NCBI GenBank assembly: GCA_020744425.1
Contig: JAGMUV010000005.1
Location: 806,001 to 870,000, forward strand
DNA length: 64,000 nt
Source: Dactylonectria macrodidyma
Taxonomy: Eukaryota > Ascomycota > Sordariomycetes > Hypocreales > Nectriaceae
Direction of reading: 5' to 3'
The translations under genes and the position numbers were made by a program. The notes below the pieces were generated by a model, which saw only the letters and a program-made list of their open reading frames with translations, was not told the DNA's origin and ran no database searches. Below, in pieces: positions 12,354 through 23,562 of this stretch. Within the stretch, counting starts at the first letter, position 1, and each line of letters begins with the position of its first letter.

Positions 12354-12376
12354 GGTGCCGTACATAGTACGGTACC
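12354..12376. repeat. Short imperfect inverted repeat (10-bp arms, 3-bp loop)
   Basis: Arms GGTGCCGTAC and GTACGGTACC, separated by ATA, match in nine of ten positions. It lies alone in gene-free DNA. It could form a small hairpin or bind a dimeric factor, or be chance. Confidence 0.5.
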
Positions 12377-15300
12377 AAGATAGCGCACCATCCACGACTA
12401 AGTAGCAAACCCGGATAATACAACAGAAGCATTTCATGTTTCGTTTCACGCGCGGGACCAAGTGTTTGTGATGTGCAGCGCATAATGATAGGATTTTCTT
12501 GGAGGAGCAACAAGGCAACGAAAGGATTGGCAACTGGAACGGCCAGCAATGCGAAACGCGCAAGTGGCATTGATGGGATGATGTGTTGATCAAGATGATG
12601 GCTTTGCTAGGGGATAATGGATGGGTGGATATATGCGTGTGTGGTGGTGTGCCGTTTTAGGATCGTTGGTTGGGAAGAGTTGGGATGGATTTTGAGGGAT
12701 GGACGTGGATGTATGGGTGTGATGGTGTAGTAGTAGTACGGAAGGAATCAGGGTGTAGGTGTAAACGGATACGACCGGAAAAGAGAGGGATAAGGAAGAA
12801 AGAAAGAAGCTTGCTCGTAGCCAGTGCAGTGCAAAGCCCAGGGTACGAAATAGCGTACAAGACAAAGAAAGCAAGGGTTGACTGAATGTGAAGCTTTAAA
12901 TGTCGGATGTGGGACGGTGGATGACGGGACCCTGTCCTTGGCGAACGACACCAAGAGCAAGGACCAGCAGGTAAACATGACAGTGATGTGAATGGTAATT
13001 GCCCGAAAAAAGAAAGGAAAACAAAAGAACTGTGGCGGTTGCAGAATCCAGGCCTATGTGGAGATGGTCATGACGAATGTATTTCTTTTTGTTGGTTTAT
13101 CATATTTGCCCTTGACACATTCGATAAACTGGGCCGATTGTCGGATGTTTGATAAGATGGCCATCGTTCAGTGGTGCTCGTTGGCGCCGCGGGGGATCTG
13201 GCCGTTTCCAGTTCGCATAGACTTTCAACATGATGGAAATGTCGGCACAACCCATGGGGATATATTATAGCGCCATTGTGTCATCTTACCGACTTAGGTA
13301 GGTAAGGTACTAGGTCTAGTGAAGGACGGGAGCGTCAAAATGGCCATGAGGGGATCAAGGCTGGTCATGTTAGTGGTTGGACAGCGGCGCCTGTTCGCTT
13401 TTGGCTGCACCAGGGGCACCCCGCCATGTGCTGCAACAGCCGCTGGAGTGGAGTTTAGTGGACTGATGAACAGGCAGTTGTTAGCCAGTGGGCGAGTCAA
13501 TGGTACATCCAAGTTCTACAACCCAATATAGGTATTATGCACTGCGATGGATGCGCCAATGGATGGGCGGCAGTGAGAGACTCGCGTCGATATGCACCCA
13601 TCTTGTCCTTTGAGAATATTGAGGCACCCGATGTGCAGGCCAGATGATGCACTCGAGTCCTCGACATGTTCACTCCCGTAGGTTAGGTGCCGAGCTTACA
13701 CGCGCGGGTGGCTCGCTTGACGCCAAAGGTGTAGCCATCTTGGCAGCACCTATATAAAGTCAGCACAGGGTTGATGTATAATAATAGAGGACCCCAATTA
13801 CTACGGAGTAAGTTCATACTAGATGTAGATCCAGGCACGGCGCGGCAATAAGCACAGCGGCTATGCCATCAGGTTAAGCACCCGAGCCATTGTACATCCT
13901 GGGGGATTTTTTTACTGGGCCTTTTCACAAGGGCATCCCCATCATCGCCAACTTCCATCGCAAAGGGCAGCCTATGGCCAGTGCTCTCTTCGTCTCCGGC
14001 TCGCATAGGCACGCGCAGAGGCGCAGACGGTGCTCGAGTTGCCATTTCAGGACCGGATGTAACAGAAGGGCGAGCGCTGGGGCGCAGTCGTCGCGGAACG
14101 GGCATGACCGAGCTCGAGGAGATCGTGGGAGATACCCTGGCTAGGCAAGACTCGGATCCTGGGTTATTACGCTTAATGCTAATTATGCGACGTACCTACG
14201 GCCCTCTACTACCGTTTGCGGGCTGTAAGCCTGCAGATCATGGCCCCCGCACACGGACCAGGAACCAGGGATATCAATTCGCTGGTGGTGGACGGTGAAG
14301 AGGATCTGCCCGTGGTGAGGGATCCAGGCCCTAGGGTAGGGTTGGTGGGCGATGAGAGGGACACAAGACAGGTGGTGCGTGGACGTTGCTGTTACCTAAG
14401 GTACGGGCCGAATTAACTACCTTCTAATTTATGTGCCTACCGTACTCGTTCTAGCAAACTCCGGGGGGGTGAATGGCCCAACGAGCTAGGAGGAGGATTT
14501 GTTGTAATTATCGGAAGGATCAGAAACCGGGGGAGGGGAATCTGTCGGATACTGATCGAACCTACGATGGGTGCGAATCCATCGCTTTCTCGCTACGTAA
14601 CCGTTTGAGCAAGTTGTCGGCCCCACGACCAACAACGACGACAATAACATGTGAGAATGGAGACAAAATTTGTAACAAATGATGGTTGTAATTAATTATT
14701 TGAATTCGGTAATTGGATGCCGAGAAAAGCAAGGAGAGACAAAACCAAGCATGTATGCGAATAATGGTTACAACCGGCTTGAGTGGTGGACGAAGCCACA
14801 TGGATGGGATTTTGCTGTGCCTAGCTGGATCCGCCGTGCCTGAAGACCGAGTTTGTTGTAAGTCATGCTCGGTATTCGCGTCACAGGTTCAACGCTACGT
14901 TGCCTGACTGGCCCAACCAACTACCTACCTACCTTCTCAACTAGGAATGTGACGTGGACAAGCTTGGACTTGTTTCCTGGCATCGAGTTTCCGTCCATCA
15001 TCCTTCGCGGGCGTGTGCCAGCGAGGCTGGGGGCGGAAAGGCTGGAGGGCCAATGGCTTTCATTCCGTGTGATGGCTTTCTTTGCTCCCATCTATGCCCT
15101 ACCGCCGGCTCCGTGCATGTCACTGCCAGCTAACACGGCCAGCGAACAACGGCAGCCTTGTTCTACTGCGGAATCAGTCCCACCACGCCCCTCCCTTCCA
15201 CCATGATATTTTCGGTCTGGATTACCCACCAATCTCTAACACAGGTTGACCGAAGACAGCCAGGCAGGTCCCGGCCGATTCCTTTGCCAGGCGGCCAAAC

Positions 15301-15521
15301 ATAGCACCTAAAGCCAGTGTATACAGGTAGACACCAAGGTGAATACAGAGGCCGCGTGCTCGCACCAGCTACCAACACCCGGCAGCGCGGAGTGTGCAAA
15401 AAAAGCGAGCCCACACAAACCCAGCCGGTGAATCTCATGCTACCACCGATCCGCATCCTGTCCTCTCGCTTGGGTCCCTCAATGCCGTCCCTCAGCTCTC
15501 ACTGTCTGTCACAAGCTATCG

Positions 15522-15562
15522 TCCCCCCCTCCCCCCCTCCTCCCCTCCTCCCCTCCTCCCCT
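15522..15562. repeat. C/T tract with CCCCTCCT units (G-rich on the minus strand)
   Basis: An almost pure C and T stretch of about 40 bp containing runs of six to seven C followed by repeated CCCCTCCT units. The complementary strand has at least five G runs of four or more separated by short A/G spacers, which meets the usual G-quadruplex pattern. It is a simple-sequence tract in the gene-free interval. Confidence 0.8.
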
Positions 15563-18540
15563 GAGGCCTCTCTCGTTCAGTTAATCCATTCTAGGTTCCT
15601 CTGTCCGCCGCTAGCCCGGGCTGTCGCTGTCACTGACGTTGCTCGCCGGAGGCTGGACCCCTGTTTTCGGACCCCAGGGCTGGCTGGGACCGTTCCGCTC
15701 CTGGGTGGCTCCTGGCTCCGAAGCATGGACTGGACCTGCGCTTGCCACTCGCTTTCCTGCCCTTCCCCCTGGCCTCGAACCTGCCCCCTGGCTGCTCGCG
15801 CGTCAATTACCCCCCTCGATCGCGTTTCACTCAGGTACGCGGCCAATCAAGCCGACCTCAGCGCGGGTGGCGTTTCAACTGCCACAGCGTCTGAGGAATT
15901 TGATTGGTTGAGTACCCTCAGGTCCGTCACCGTCATCCCCTGTCTGGCCCTCGTGCCAGAAATTCTTTTCCTTCCCTGCGGCTGCCCGAATGTGATGCGT
16001 CCAGTCATAGGAGAAGGCGCCAGCGAGCCAGTTGGAGGGCTGTGAGCACTTACACCGGTGACAGGATGCCAACGGTTTCAAGCGTCACCAGTGACCGCGC
16101 CGTCACCTTTAGCTGACGCCCATTCCTATCCATTCGCTCGTTGCAATTGACTACGACACGCGCTATTTCTCGCCTGAGACTGGGGGAGATCATTCCAGGT
16201 CCCCGGCGAACAGAGTGAATGAAGAAAAAACCGAAGTGGTCCGATCATGGGGATGTTGGACGATGGCTGGTTACATTCCCGCGTCACTCCATGTGCTCCC
16301 ATGAAAAACAGTTTCCAACAGCAAAAGAAAAAGAGATGAACTAGGACCACTCTAACAGGACACTCGAATCAAGGAAAGCAGCCGAGGTACCATGGGGCGC
16401 AATTCGTACGGGCCGAGAAATAGAGCAGAAAAAGGAGACGAAACGATAGCCTCAGGGGCCCTTGTCTGGCGAGTCCGCACTGACGAGGTCGGAGATATTT
16501 GGATGGGTTGTTAGTGTACGCTCTGGTCCATGCCCGCGTGTGTGTGGGGTAGGGGCCGCGAAGATCGGTTTCGAATTTGGCCCCAGCGCCTGGGCATAGA
16601 CCCCGGAGGGCCCTATGGATACCCGGACGGGGCCCCGGCAGCGCGGCGGTAAAAAAGCCTTGGGGCAGCTAGGATATCGCGGGTTTGGTCTTTTGCGCTG
16701 AGGCTTTCCGCTGTCCAGCTGGGATAATTGTGAAGGGCCCTGGCTAGTCGGCAGAGGTTTGCCTAGGCGCCGGGTGCTTGATATGCGGTCAGGCAGGGAT
16801 TTGCACGCACGCACGCACTCTTAGATGGATATACGTACATACATACATGGATGGACTCATACATGGTATCGCGGTATATGAGGGAACTGCACAAAAAAAC
16901 AACGGACGGATGGTGATACACAAGGCACTCTAGAACTTCGGAGATGGATAGACGGTCTAGGCTGAGGCGCTGGAGGTGGGACGGGGAGGCGTAGTTGAGA
17001 GACATCTCGGAAGTGCGCACACGCAGAGCGGGATGGCCAAGACAGCCCTTGGCGGCCTAGAGAAGAAAGACATGCCATCCTTGGCGAGGGAGATCAGCAA
17101 GGATAGGAATCTAGGCACAAAGGGAACAAAACGGGCCTGCACAATGGAAGAGACACTAGACGCAAGGGGGTGAGAGAGACAGAGAGTCAGAGGGAAAAAA
17201 AGAGGGACGGGCGGAGCATGTCGAAGGGGGGAGTGTGTAACCCCCCAGGGGGCGTGCACGATGTTGGTGTTGGTGTTGCAGACAACGCACGCACTTACAT
17301 GCCCAAAGTGAAGGGACGGCCAAAAATGGACGGTACGTGTGATGCACGCACAGGAACTGGGAGGTAGGCATGGGGATGTAGGTCAATGGATTATGCGCCC
17401 TCCTCTGATCAGGCTTTGTTTGGCCTTCCTTGTCTACGCCTGGGCCTTGTCTAGTCTGGTCTTTGTCCGAGGCCCTGTCCTATCCCATGGCCGTCCTTTG
17501 CCCTTTGGTTCGTGGCTCTGCAGCCTCGAACCTCTCTCCTCCCTCTATTCTCAAGTTGGTCCGTTCCCGTAGTTGGTGGAGATGTCAAAGGGCCCATGAC
17601 AAGGCCGATCTTGCATGCTGCTCTCCATCCATCCCCCTCCTGTCGATCATCCTGGCCATGGGGGGGTGGTGTGGACGAGGTCGGTTGGCCGCCCGGGTCG
17701 CTGCATTGAGACGCCGTCGTGGGTGCCTTTTTTCTTCCCTACCAACGCCTTTAGCGGGCCCTTGTAATTATTCGTACCTAGTAGTATGGAAATGGACGGC
17801 CAGCTGCGCAGGTCCCCAATTACAAGGCCCAAGTACAAAAGACGACCAGTCTGCCTCCTCTTCCACCACACACCCCCGACCTCCTCCCCCAGCATTGCCT
17901 AGGAATTCCTTCATCGCCTCTTCTCTTTGCTCCTGTTTCCCTTTCTGCCCCGGCGGCCAGCTTACGCTCCCTTATTTTCCTCTTCTCCGTGCCAGACACC
18001 AGAAAAATTCCTTGGTCGATTTTTGTCGTTTTGGGGCTGAGCTTCCTGGATCTTTGGACTTGCCACATTCTCCGTCTCGACTGGACTTCACATATCGGAT
18101 TCCAAACCCTTCCTCTCCCCACCACCAAGTGACCAACCAACGACCCGAACAACCTCGTTGAACTTTTTCTCTCTCTGTTTCTCTTTGTGTAACCCACTTT
18201 CGGCCCAGCTGCCTCGCACGACACGCATCTCTGGGAAACAACGCCAGACGAGACCTTGCACACAATCTCTTGACCTTCTTTCGTCCTCGGTAGCTCCCTC
18301 GCTCACTGCTCCAAGGCATCCACCCCTTTTTTGTCCTCGTCTCGCCTCGTCGTCATTCCTTTGGAAACCCGCACAAAGCACCACAATCCTTTTGTTCTTC
18401 GGAACACAATAACCTGTACCCACAGCCATTCACACAACACACGCCCTCGGCGCCTCCGCTCATTCACTCGCAACTCAACAATCGGTTCCGTTCACTTGAA
18501 CAACCAGCCTTCGCCACTTATCTTTTCGAGCCGGGCTCGA

Positions 18541-18546
18541 TATAAA
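18541..18546 (+). promoter_or_regulatory. TATA-like box upstream of the LPMO gene
   Basis: TATAAA within CGATATAAAGTC, about 210 bp before the LPMO start codon and downstream of a C/T-rich block. Spacing fits a core promoter with a leader of about 150-180 bases. Assigned by sequence and position only. Confidence 0.4.
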
Positions 18547-18754
18547 GTCTTTCGAAGCATCTTGGCAAACGGGATCTTGCTTTTTCCTCCATCGCGCTCA
18601 ACCAACCAACTAGAACACGCTCGACTTTCAGCAAGTCACATCGCCCGTTTCTGCACCGATACCCTCATCACTCCTCGACGGACGTGACGAGCTTTTTCTG
18701 TTCACCCACCAACAACAAACAACAACACCAGCCACAGCAACGCACATTATCACC

Positions 18755-20053
18755 ATGAAGTTCACCCAGTCACTCGCCCTTGCCTTCGGGTTTGCCGGCC
18801 TTGCCCAGGCGCACATGGAGATGATTTACCCCCCTCCCTTCAAGTCCAAGGCCAACCCATTTGCTGGTTCCGACGTCGACTACAGCATGACGGCTCCTCT
18901 CTCTGGCGACGGCAGCAACTTCCCCTGCAAGGGCTACCAAAGCCTCTTCGGCACCGATGCAGGCCAGGCCACAGCAAGCTTCGCGGCGGGCGGCACCTAC
19001 AACATGACCATCACCGGTGGTGCCAACCACGGTGGAGGTAGTTGCCAGGCTTCGCTCTCCTTCGACAAGGGCAGCACCTGGAAGGTCATCCACTCGTACA
19101 TCGGCAACTGTCCCGCCGCCGGCACCTCGTCCTTCGACTTCACCATCCCCTCCGACACCCCCAGCGGCGAGGCCATCTTCGCCTGGTCCTGGTTCAACCA
19201 GATCGGCAACCGTGAGATGTACATGAACTGCGCCGCCGTTGACATCACGGGCTCCTCCGCTAAGCGCGCTTCCGCCCTGAGCTCCAAGCCTGACATGTTC
19301 GTCGCCAACGTTGGCAACTCGTGCACCACATTGGAGGGATTCGATCTTTCTTTCCCCGACCCTGGTGATGAGGTTGATAACGATTCCTCCAACACTCACG
19401 CTGCCGAGGGTTCTGGCTGTGCCACTGGCTCTGGCTCCGGCGGCGACTCTGGCTCTGGCGATAGCAGTTCCGCTGCTCCCGCTGTCACCACCACTGCTGC
19501 CGCGACCTCCCAGCCTGCCGTTACCACTGCCCCCGCAAATGATGCTTCCAGCGTGTATGTACTACCCACAGCCCTTACTTTAAGCACAATGACTAACTCG
19601 CTTGACAATAGTCCTGGTGGCGTCTTCATCACTGTGTCGTCTGCACCCGCTGACAGCGCTCCCACAACTGTTGTGAACACCATTGTGGCTCCCACAACCG
19701 TTGCGAACACCATTGTGGCTCCTACAACCGTTGCGAACACTCTCGTCACCGTTACCAAGAGCACCGCCATCTCTGAGCCTTCAGCTACCGCCCCCGTGGC
19801 TACACCTAGCTCAGGTACCGGCGACGGCTCCAGTGGCGACGGCTCTGCTCATACTGCCGGCACTGCTTGCAGCACTGAGGGCGAGTGGAACTGCGTTGGC
19901 GGTACCCAGTTCCAGCGTTGCGCTTCTGGCACCTGGTCCGTTCTCATGGCTGTGGCCGACGGCACCAAGTGCTCGGGCAGCACCGTCTCTTCTTTCGCCA
20001 TCAGCAGCGCCCGGCGACGACGATCTTTCCGCAGCTACCGCCCCCGAGTCTAA
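18755..20053 (+). CDS. AA11-type lytic polysaccharide monooxygenase with C-terminal cysteine-rich (X278-like) module
   Basis: A signal peptide (residues 1-19, ending GLAQA) is followed directly by His20, which as the mature N-terminal residue would form half of the copper histidine brace. The second His is in ANHGGGSC, and the family end motif IGNREMYMNC is present. Family knowledge: AA11 enzymes oxidatively cleave chitin. After about residue 200 comes a Ser/Thr/Ala-rich linker with a short tandem repeat, then a module with CSTEGEWNCVGG, FQRCASGTW and DGTKC, like the X278 domain found on AA11 enzymes. It ends in a basic Arg-rich tail. A stop-free 57-bp intron is likely at 19555-19611 (GTATGT donor, CTAAC branch, TAG acceptor); splicing keeps the frame and shortens the protein from 432 to 413 residues. 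Likely secreted and acting on fungal or arthropod chitin. Confidence 0.85.
   Translation: MKFTQSLALAFGFAGLAQAHMEMIYPPPFKSKANPFAGSDVDYSMTAPLSGDGSNFPCKGYQSLFGTDAGQATASFAAGGTYNMTITGGANHGGGSCQASLSFDKGSTWKVIHSYIGNCPAAGTSSFDFTIPSDTPSGEAIFAWSWFNQIGNREMYMNCAAVDITGSSAKRASALSSKPDMFVANVGNSCTTLEGFDLSFPDPGDEVDNDSSNTHAAEGSGCATGSGSGGDSGSGDSSSAAPAVTTTAAATSQPAVTTAPANDASSVYVLPTALTLSTMTNSLDNSPGGVFITVSSAPADSAPTTVVNTIVAPTTVANTIVAPTTVANTLVTVTKSTAISEPSATAPVATPSSGTGDGSSGDGSAHTAGTACSTEGEWNCVGGTQFQRCASGTWSVLMAVADGTKCSGSTVSSFAISSARRRRSFRSYRPRV
19555..19611 (+). other. Probable in-frame intron in the LPMO gene
   Basis: GTATGT at 19555, GACTAAC in the right place for a branch site and AATAG ending at 19611. Length 57 bp, no stop in frame, so the open frame runs straight through it. 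Removing it joins ASSV to PGGVF in a normal low-complexity linker. Confidence 0.7.
19661..19740 (+). repeat. 30-bp tandem repeat in the LPMO linker
   Basis: Units starting at 19661, 19691 and 19721 encode the decapeptide PTTVVNTIVA, then PTTVANTIVA, then a third partial copy. Copies two and three differ by one base over the first 20 positions. The linker should be O-glycosylated; repeat number may vary between strains. Confidence 0.85.
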
Positions 20054-21815
20054 GGATTTGGACTTGCAAACCCTCCGAGGCAGGCATTTGAACAAAGGAT
20101 TGGGATGAGGAATGGAGGCACTGGCCAACGCGGTTCATTGATCTTCATTCAAAGTTACATATTGTATTCTTGACATGGTTCTAGGGGGCACACTTAGGGG
20201 GGGATATCAGGAGTTCTTCTTCTTTCGTTCTTTTAGCATGGTAAAATGAAGGCATGACAAAGAGGCCAATAAAGGCTGTCTTCGCAAAATGAAACTTATG
20301 GAACATTCACACAAAGACCCTAGTAGAGAGACGCTTGTCTCGATTGTGTAGCGATGTGATTGATGAACAAGCTTGGAATAGAAGATGAAGCACGTAGAAC
20401 TGAGAAGAATGTTGTTGACTGGTGAAGTCACCTACGAAAACAGAGCGGTGACGGGTGGGGAAGATGTCACCCTCCAGTTCCAATGAGTCGTTGCTGGTGA
20501 CATGTATGGCTGTACACCCATGGCCCGACGTTATCACGGTGGACTCCCAAGTTGAAGTCGCCATGCCACGTGAGTCAACCTTGGGTTGGTCGCGTCACAC
20601 AAAGGGCGCTGCTCATGACGGAAGAAGATGACAGTGAACGATAAGTACGGCGAGACGACGTTAGGTCGAGAGACGGATGACAATGAGAATGGGACTTGGG
20701 TGCGTAAGAAGGAGGCAGCCCATCTGACATCGTCCGGTCGAGAGAGAGAGGCCACTTGTTGAGTCGTTTCCGGCGGATGAACGCCGGAGGCTTGCTGGCG
20801 GTGGCTCATTCCATGGCTCGTCCGCTTCGGCCCAGGAGGGCCCACAGTGCGGATACGGCACGAATGCGCTGGCACAAGCGGTCCAGGAGCGGGTTGGGCA
20901 CCGAAAAAGAGTCATACAGTGTGAAGACTGTGCATGTTACACAGATAGAAGCCCAAGCCGCATCCCGCCTGCTGAAGAGTTGCGCGGACGGCCGGGGGCA
21001 GTGCTGCGAGACAACCTGGAAACCAAAGGGCTGGTCTCTTCTCATCAGAGAGGGCCTAGAAGGTGAGAAGAGGGCCGCGCAACTTTCCCGAAAGTGTTCT
21101 AGCCCTGCATCGAAAAGCCCTTGGAGGGGAGGAGGGGGGAAGAAAGATGGCCGCAAGCGCCGCTCGTCATTTGACGATTTGACCGCCCGGCCGCCCGCGC
21201 AAGCAGAGAGACACAAGAGCCCAACTAACTGGCTGGGGCCCCGCGCCACGGCCATTACGCCCTCTTGCAGCGCCTCTCTCACCACCCCACGGCTTGAGAT
21301 TGCCGCTCTGTAACATTTTTTTCCTTCCTTGTTAGTTAGGTCGCTGTCGCTTGCTTTTGGGCGCCCGCGCCGGGTGGGGGAAAGAGGGGACCTACCTAGT
21401 CTACCCTACCTCCCCTCCTTGCCTCTCAATGGCCCGGCCTTGTTTTGTACTGTAGGAGGGGTTCCCGTTCCAGCCCTCCAGCCCTCCAGCTTTATAACCT
21501 CCACCAGCCCAGCAACGCGAACCACCTCACCTCATGACTGCAGCGATTCTCGCTCTCTGACGGAACGTCCCCCCGTCGACCCCTCCTCTCTCTTGGTTTC
21601 TCCTCCCCTCTTCTTCCTTACCAAAATACCTCCCTCTTTGCGACGGCCCCGTCCGCACCAAGTGCATCCCACCTTGCTGCACTACCTTAGGCGCTGCAAC
21701 AGAGACTCCTCTCTGCCGCCGCTCCCTCCCACTCCCTCGGCGTCTTCTCATCCCGTTCCGCCTCATCTCATTCCGCCCCGTCTCGTCCCGTCCCCGGACC
21801 GACTACTCGAACATC
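20054..21815. other. Intergenic: LPMO 3' flank and WW-protein promoter
   Basis: About 1.75 kb. Two overlapping opposite-strand open frames (20756-21313 plus and 20806-21285 minus) cover the middle but are compositionally odd and match nothing I know. From about 21400 the plus strand is C/T-rich up to the next start codon, as for a fungal leader. No RNA gene or repeat element was recognised. Confidence 0.5.
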
Positions 21816-23562
21816 ATGGCTGGACCGACGTCCCCCGCCGCCGACGGTCCCACGTTTGGACCGCCTCCGCTGCCCGCTGGCTGGATTGCGCAGTGGGATG
21901 GTTCTAGCAAGAAGTACTACTTTGTCCAGCTGTCCACCGGTGTCTCGCAGTGGGATACGCCCACCGAGCCCGCGCAGACGGGTAACACCCCGGGCCAGAA
22001 CGTCGAACATCCCTACGGCACCCCGCCTCAGCCTGAGGTCATCACCCACCCAGACGGCTCTCAGACGTTCCGCCATGCCGACGGTACCATGGAGCCTATC
22101 TTGCCCACTGGCACAAGGGGCCCAGGCGGTCCCACAGGCGATCGTGGCCTCGGTGTAAGTTGTACCTTGAATTATTGCCCTGGGCATTGTCAATCGTTGC
22201 GCGCTTGGGTTTCGGCTGACCAATTCCCTTGTGGATGTGAATATCTAGACGATGGCCATGAACGCACTCCTCGGCGGCGGTAAGAGCTCCGGCCAAGGCA
22301 GCGGCCACGGCAGCAGCAGCAACAGCTCCAACCCACTGGGTAACCTCGGCGGCCTGGCCTCCCAATTCCTCGGGGGTGGAAGCCACGGCAGCGGCAACAG
22401 CGGCAAGACCTCCTCGTCGGGCGGCCTTGTGGGTCAGTTGGCCTCGAGCTTCATGTCGACGGCGACCGCTCAGTCAGAGAAACCTCCACCTCCGCAGAAC
22501 TATCACGGTGGCCAGTCTTCGAGCGGCTCGCACCATCAGCAGGGTGGTCTGGCCGGCCAGGTCATGGGCGGTGTTGCCCACATGTTTGGTGGCAAGCCCA
22601 GCAGCGGCGTATGTACAATCGCAACCCCCAATAGTTGTCGGAGAATCTGGATTGGCTGACCGTGCTTCGATATCCAGAACCAGAACTTTGGCTACTCCCA
22701 CTCGGGCCAGAGCCAGGGCCAGAGCGGAAGCTATTCGGGCGAAGCCCCTACCTATCACCCTCCAGGCGCCTCGGGCAAACCTGCGTCAACTCCCACCAGC
22801 GGATCGCAATCGTACAACTCGCCGTCTCCGGGCAAACAAAACCAGCAGCACCAACAGAGCCAACAGCACCAGCAAGGTCAACAGGGACAGCACAACCAAT
22901 CAGGCCAGTATAACCAGTCAGGCCAGCAGGGCCAGCACAGTCAGCCGGGTCAATATAACCAGCCAGGCCAGCAGCACCAGCAGGGCCAGCACAACCAGCC
23001 GAGCCAATATAACCAGTCAGGCCAACATAGCCAGCACCAAGGCTCCAACCCGCAACAGCCCATCTCCCATCAGTCTCATGGCTCCAATCAGTCGTACGGT
23101 TCACCCTCGTATGGTTCAAACCCACAGTATGGATCGCAAACCAATTCGTTCCCACCACCTCCTTCTGGTGGTGCGCCCCAGCAACATGCCCAGCATGGCC
23201 AACCTCAACATGGCCAAGCCCAGCAGAACCAGTTCCAGCAGGGCCAGTACCCACCTCCTCCCCCAGGCCAGCCTCCTCAACAGCAATCGTATGGACAGCA
23301 GTCCTACACTCACAGTTCACCACCTGCTGGGGGCCAGGGAGGTCATGGCCAGTACGGCCAACATCAACAATCATACGGCGCACCTTCTACCGGCGCTCAG
23401 CAACAGTTCCCGCCACCTCCTACTGGCGGGTACAACCCCTCATACAATGCGCCTCCTGCTGGTCAATCCCAATACGGCTCTCAATCGCACCAAGAGGGAG
23501 CGCCCCAGATCCCACACGGAAGCTACCCTCAACAGGGCCAGCAATATGGCGCGCCTTACTGA
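21816..23562 (+). CDS. WW-domain protein with long Gln/Gly/Ser-rich disordered tail
   Basis: Three exons, 21816-22154, 22249-22608 and 22678-23562, give 527 residues. One WW domain is clear near residues 16-50: LPAGWIAQWDGSSKKYYFVQ with the second Trp at 46 and Pro at 49. Family knowledge: WW domains bind proline-rich ligands. The middle has Gly/Ser-rich segments with amphipathic stretches (LGGLASQFLGG, GGLVGQLASSFMS, GGLAGQVMGGVAHMFGG). The last 300 residues are repeats such as GQ(Y/H)NQ(S/P)GQ and YGS with polyproline islands, a prion-like composition. Such proteins are common in Pezizomycotina and have no firm function that I know. An adaptor role is a guess. Confidence 0.8.

Larger units (their letters stand above)
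11356..18754. other. Gene-free interval of about 7.4 kb between PBP1 and the LPMO gene
   Basis: No open frame here resembles a known protein and none shows a convincing exon chain. The left 300 bp should be PBP1 3' untranslated sequence. The middle (about 12.3-14.9 kb) has short TACCTA/TAGGTA runs and a TATATAAAG near 13750 that leads to no evident gene. From about 15.0 kb to the LPMO start the plus strand is strongly C/T-rich, with long open but low-complexity frames (15317-16045, 17430-18161) explained by that bias. The last part should be the LPMO promoter and leader. A long noncoding transcript or decayed repeat is possible but not shown. Confidence 0.5.

Noticed and set aside
14540..14610. 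tRNA-like B-box words (GGTTCGATC on the minus strand)
   Set aside because: No matching A box, acceptor stem or cloverleaf could be drawn; similar words at 6890 fail in the same way.
15317..16045. Open frame of 242 codons in the gene-free interval
   Set aside because: It spans the C/T tract and has no recognisable domain or splice context.
17430..18161. Open frame of 243 codons upstream of the LPMO gene
   Set aside because: C/T-biased DNA gives long frames by chance; the translation is low-complexity, rich in Ser, Pro, Leu and Arg, with no family pattern.
11356..18754. Transposon or retroelement remnant
   Set aside because: I looked for reverse-transcriptase, transposase and long terminal or inverted repeats and saw none; a heavily degraded element cannot be excluded by eye.
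20756..21313. Overlapping frames on both strands (185 and 159 codons)
   Set aside because: Mutually exclusive, compositionally odd and without family resemblance; no exon chain could be extended.
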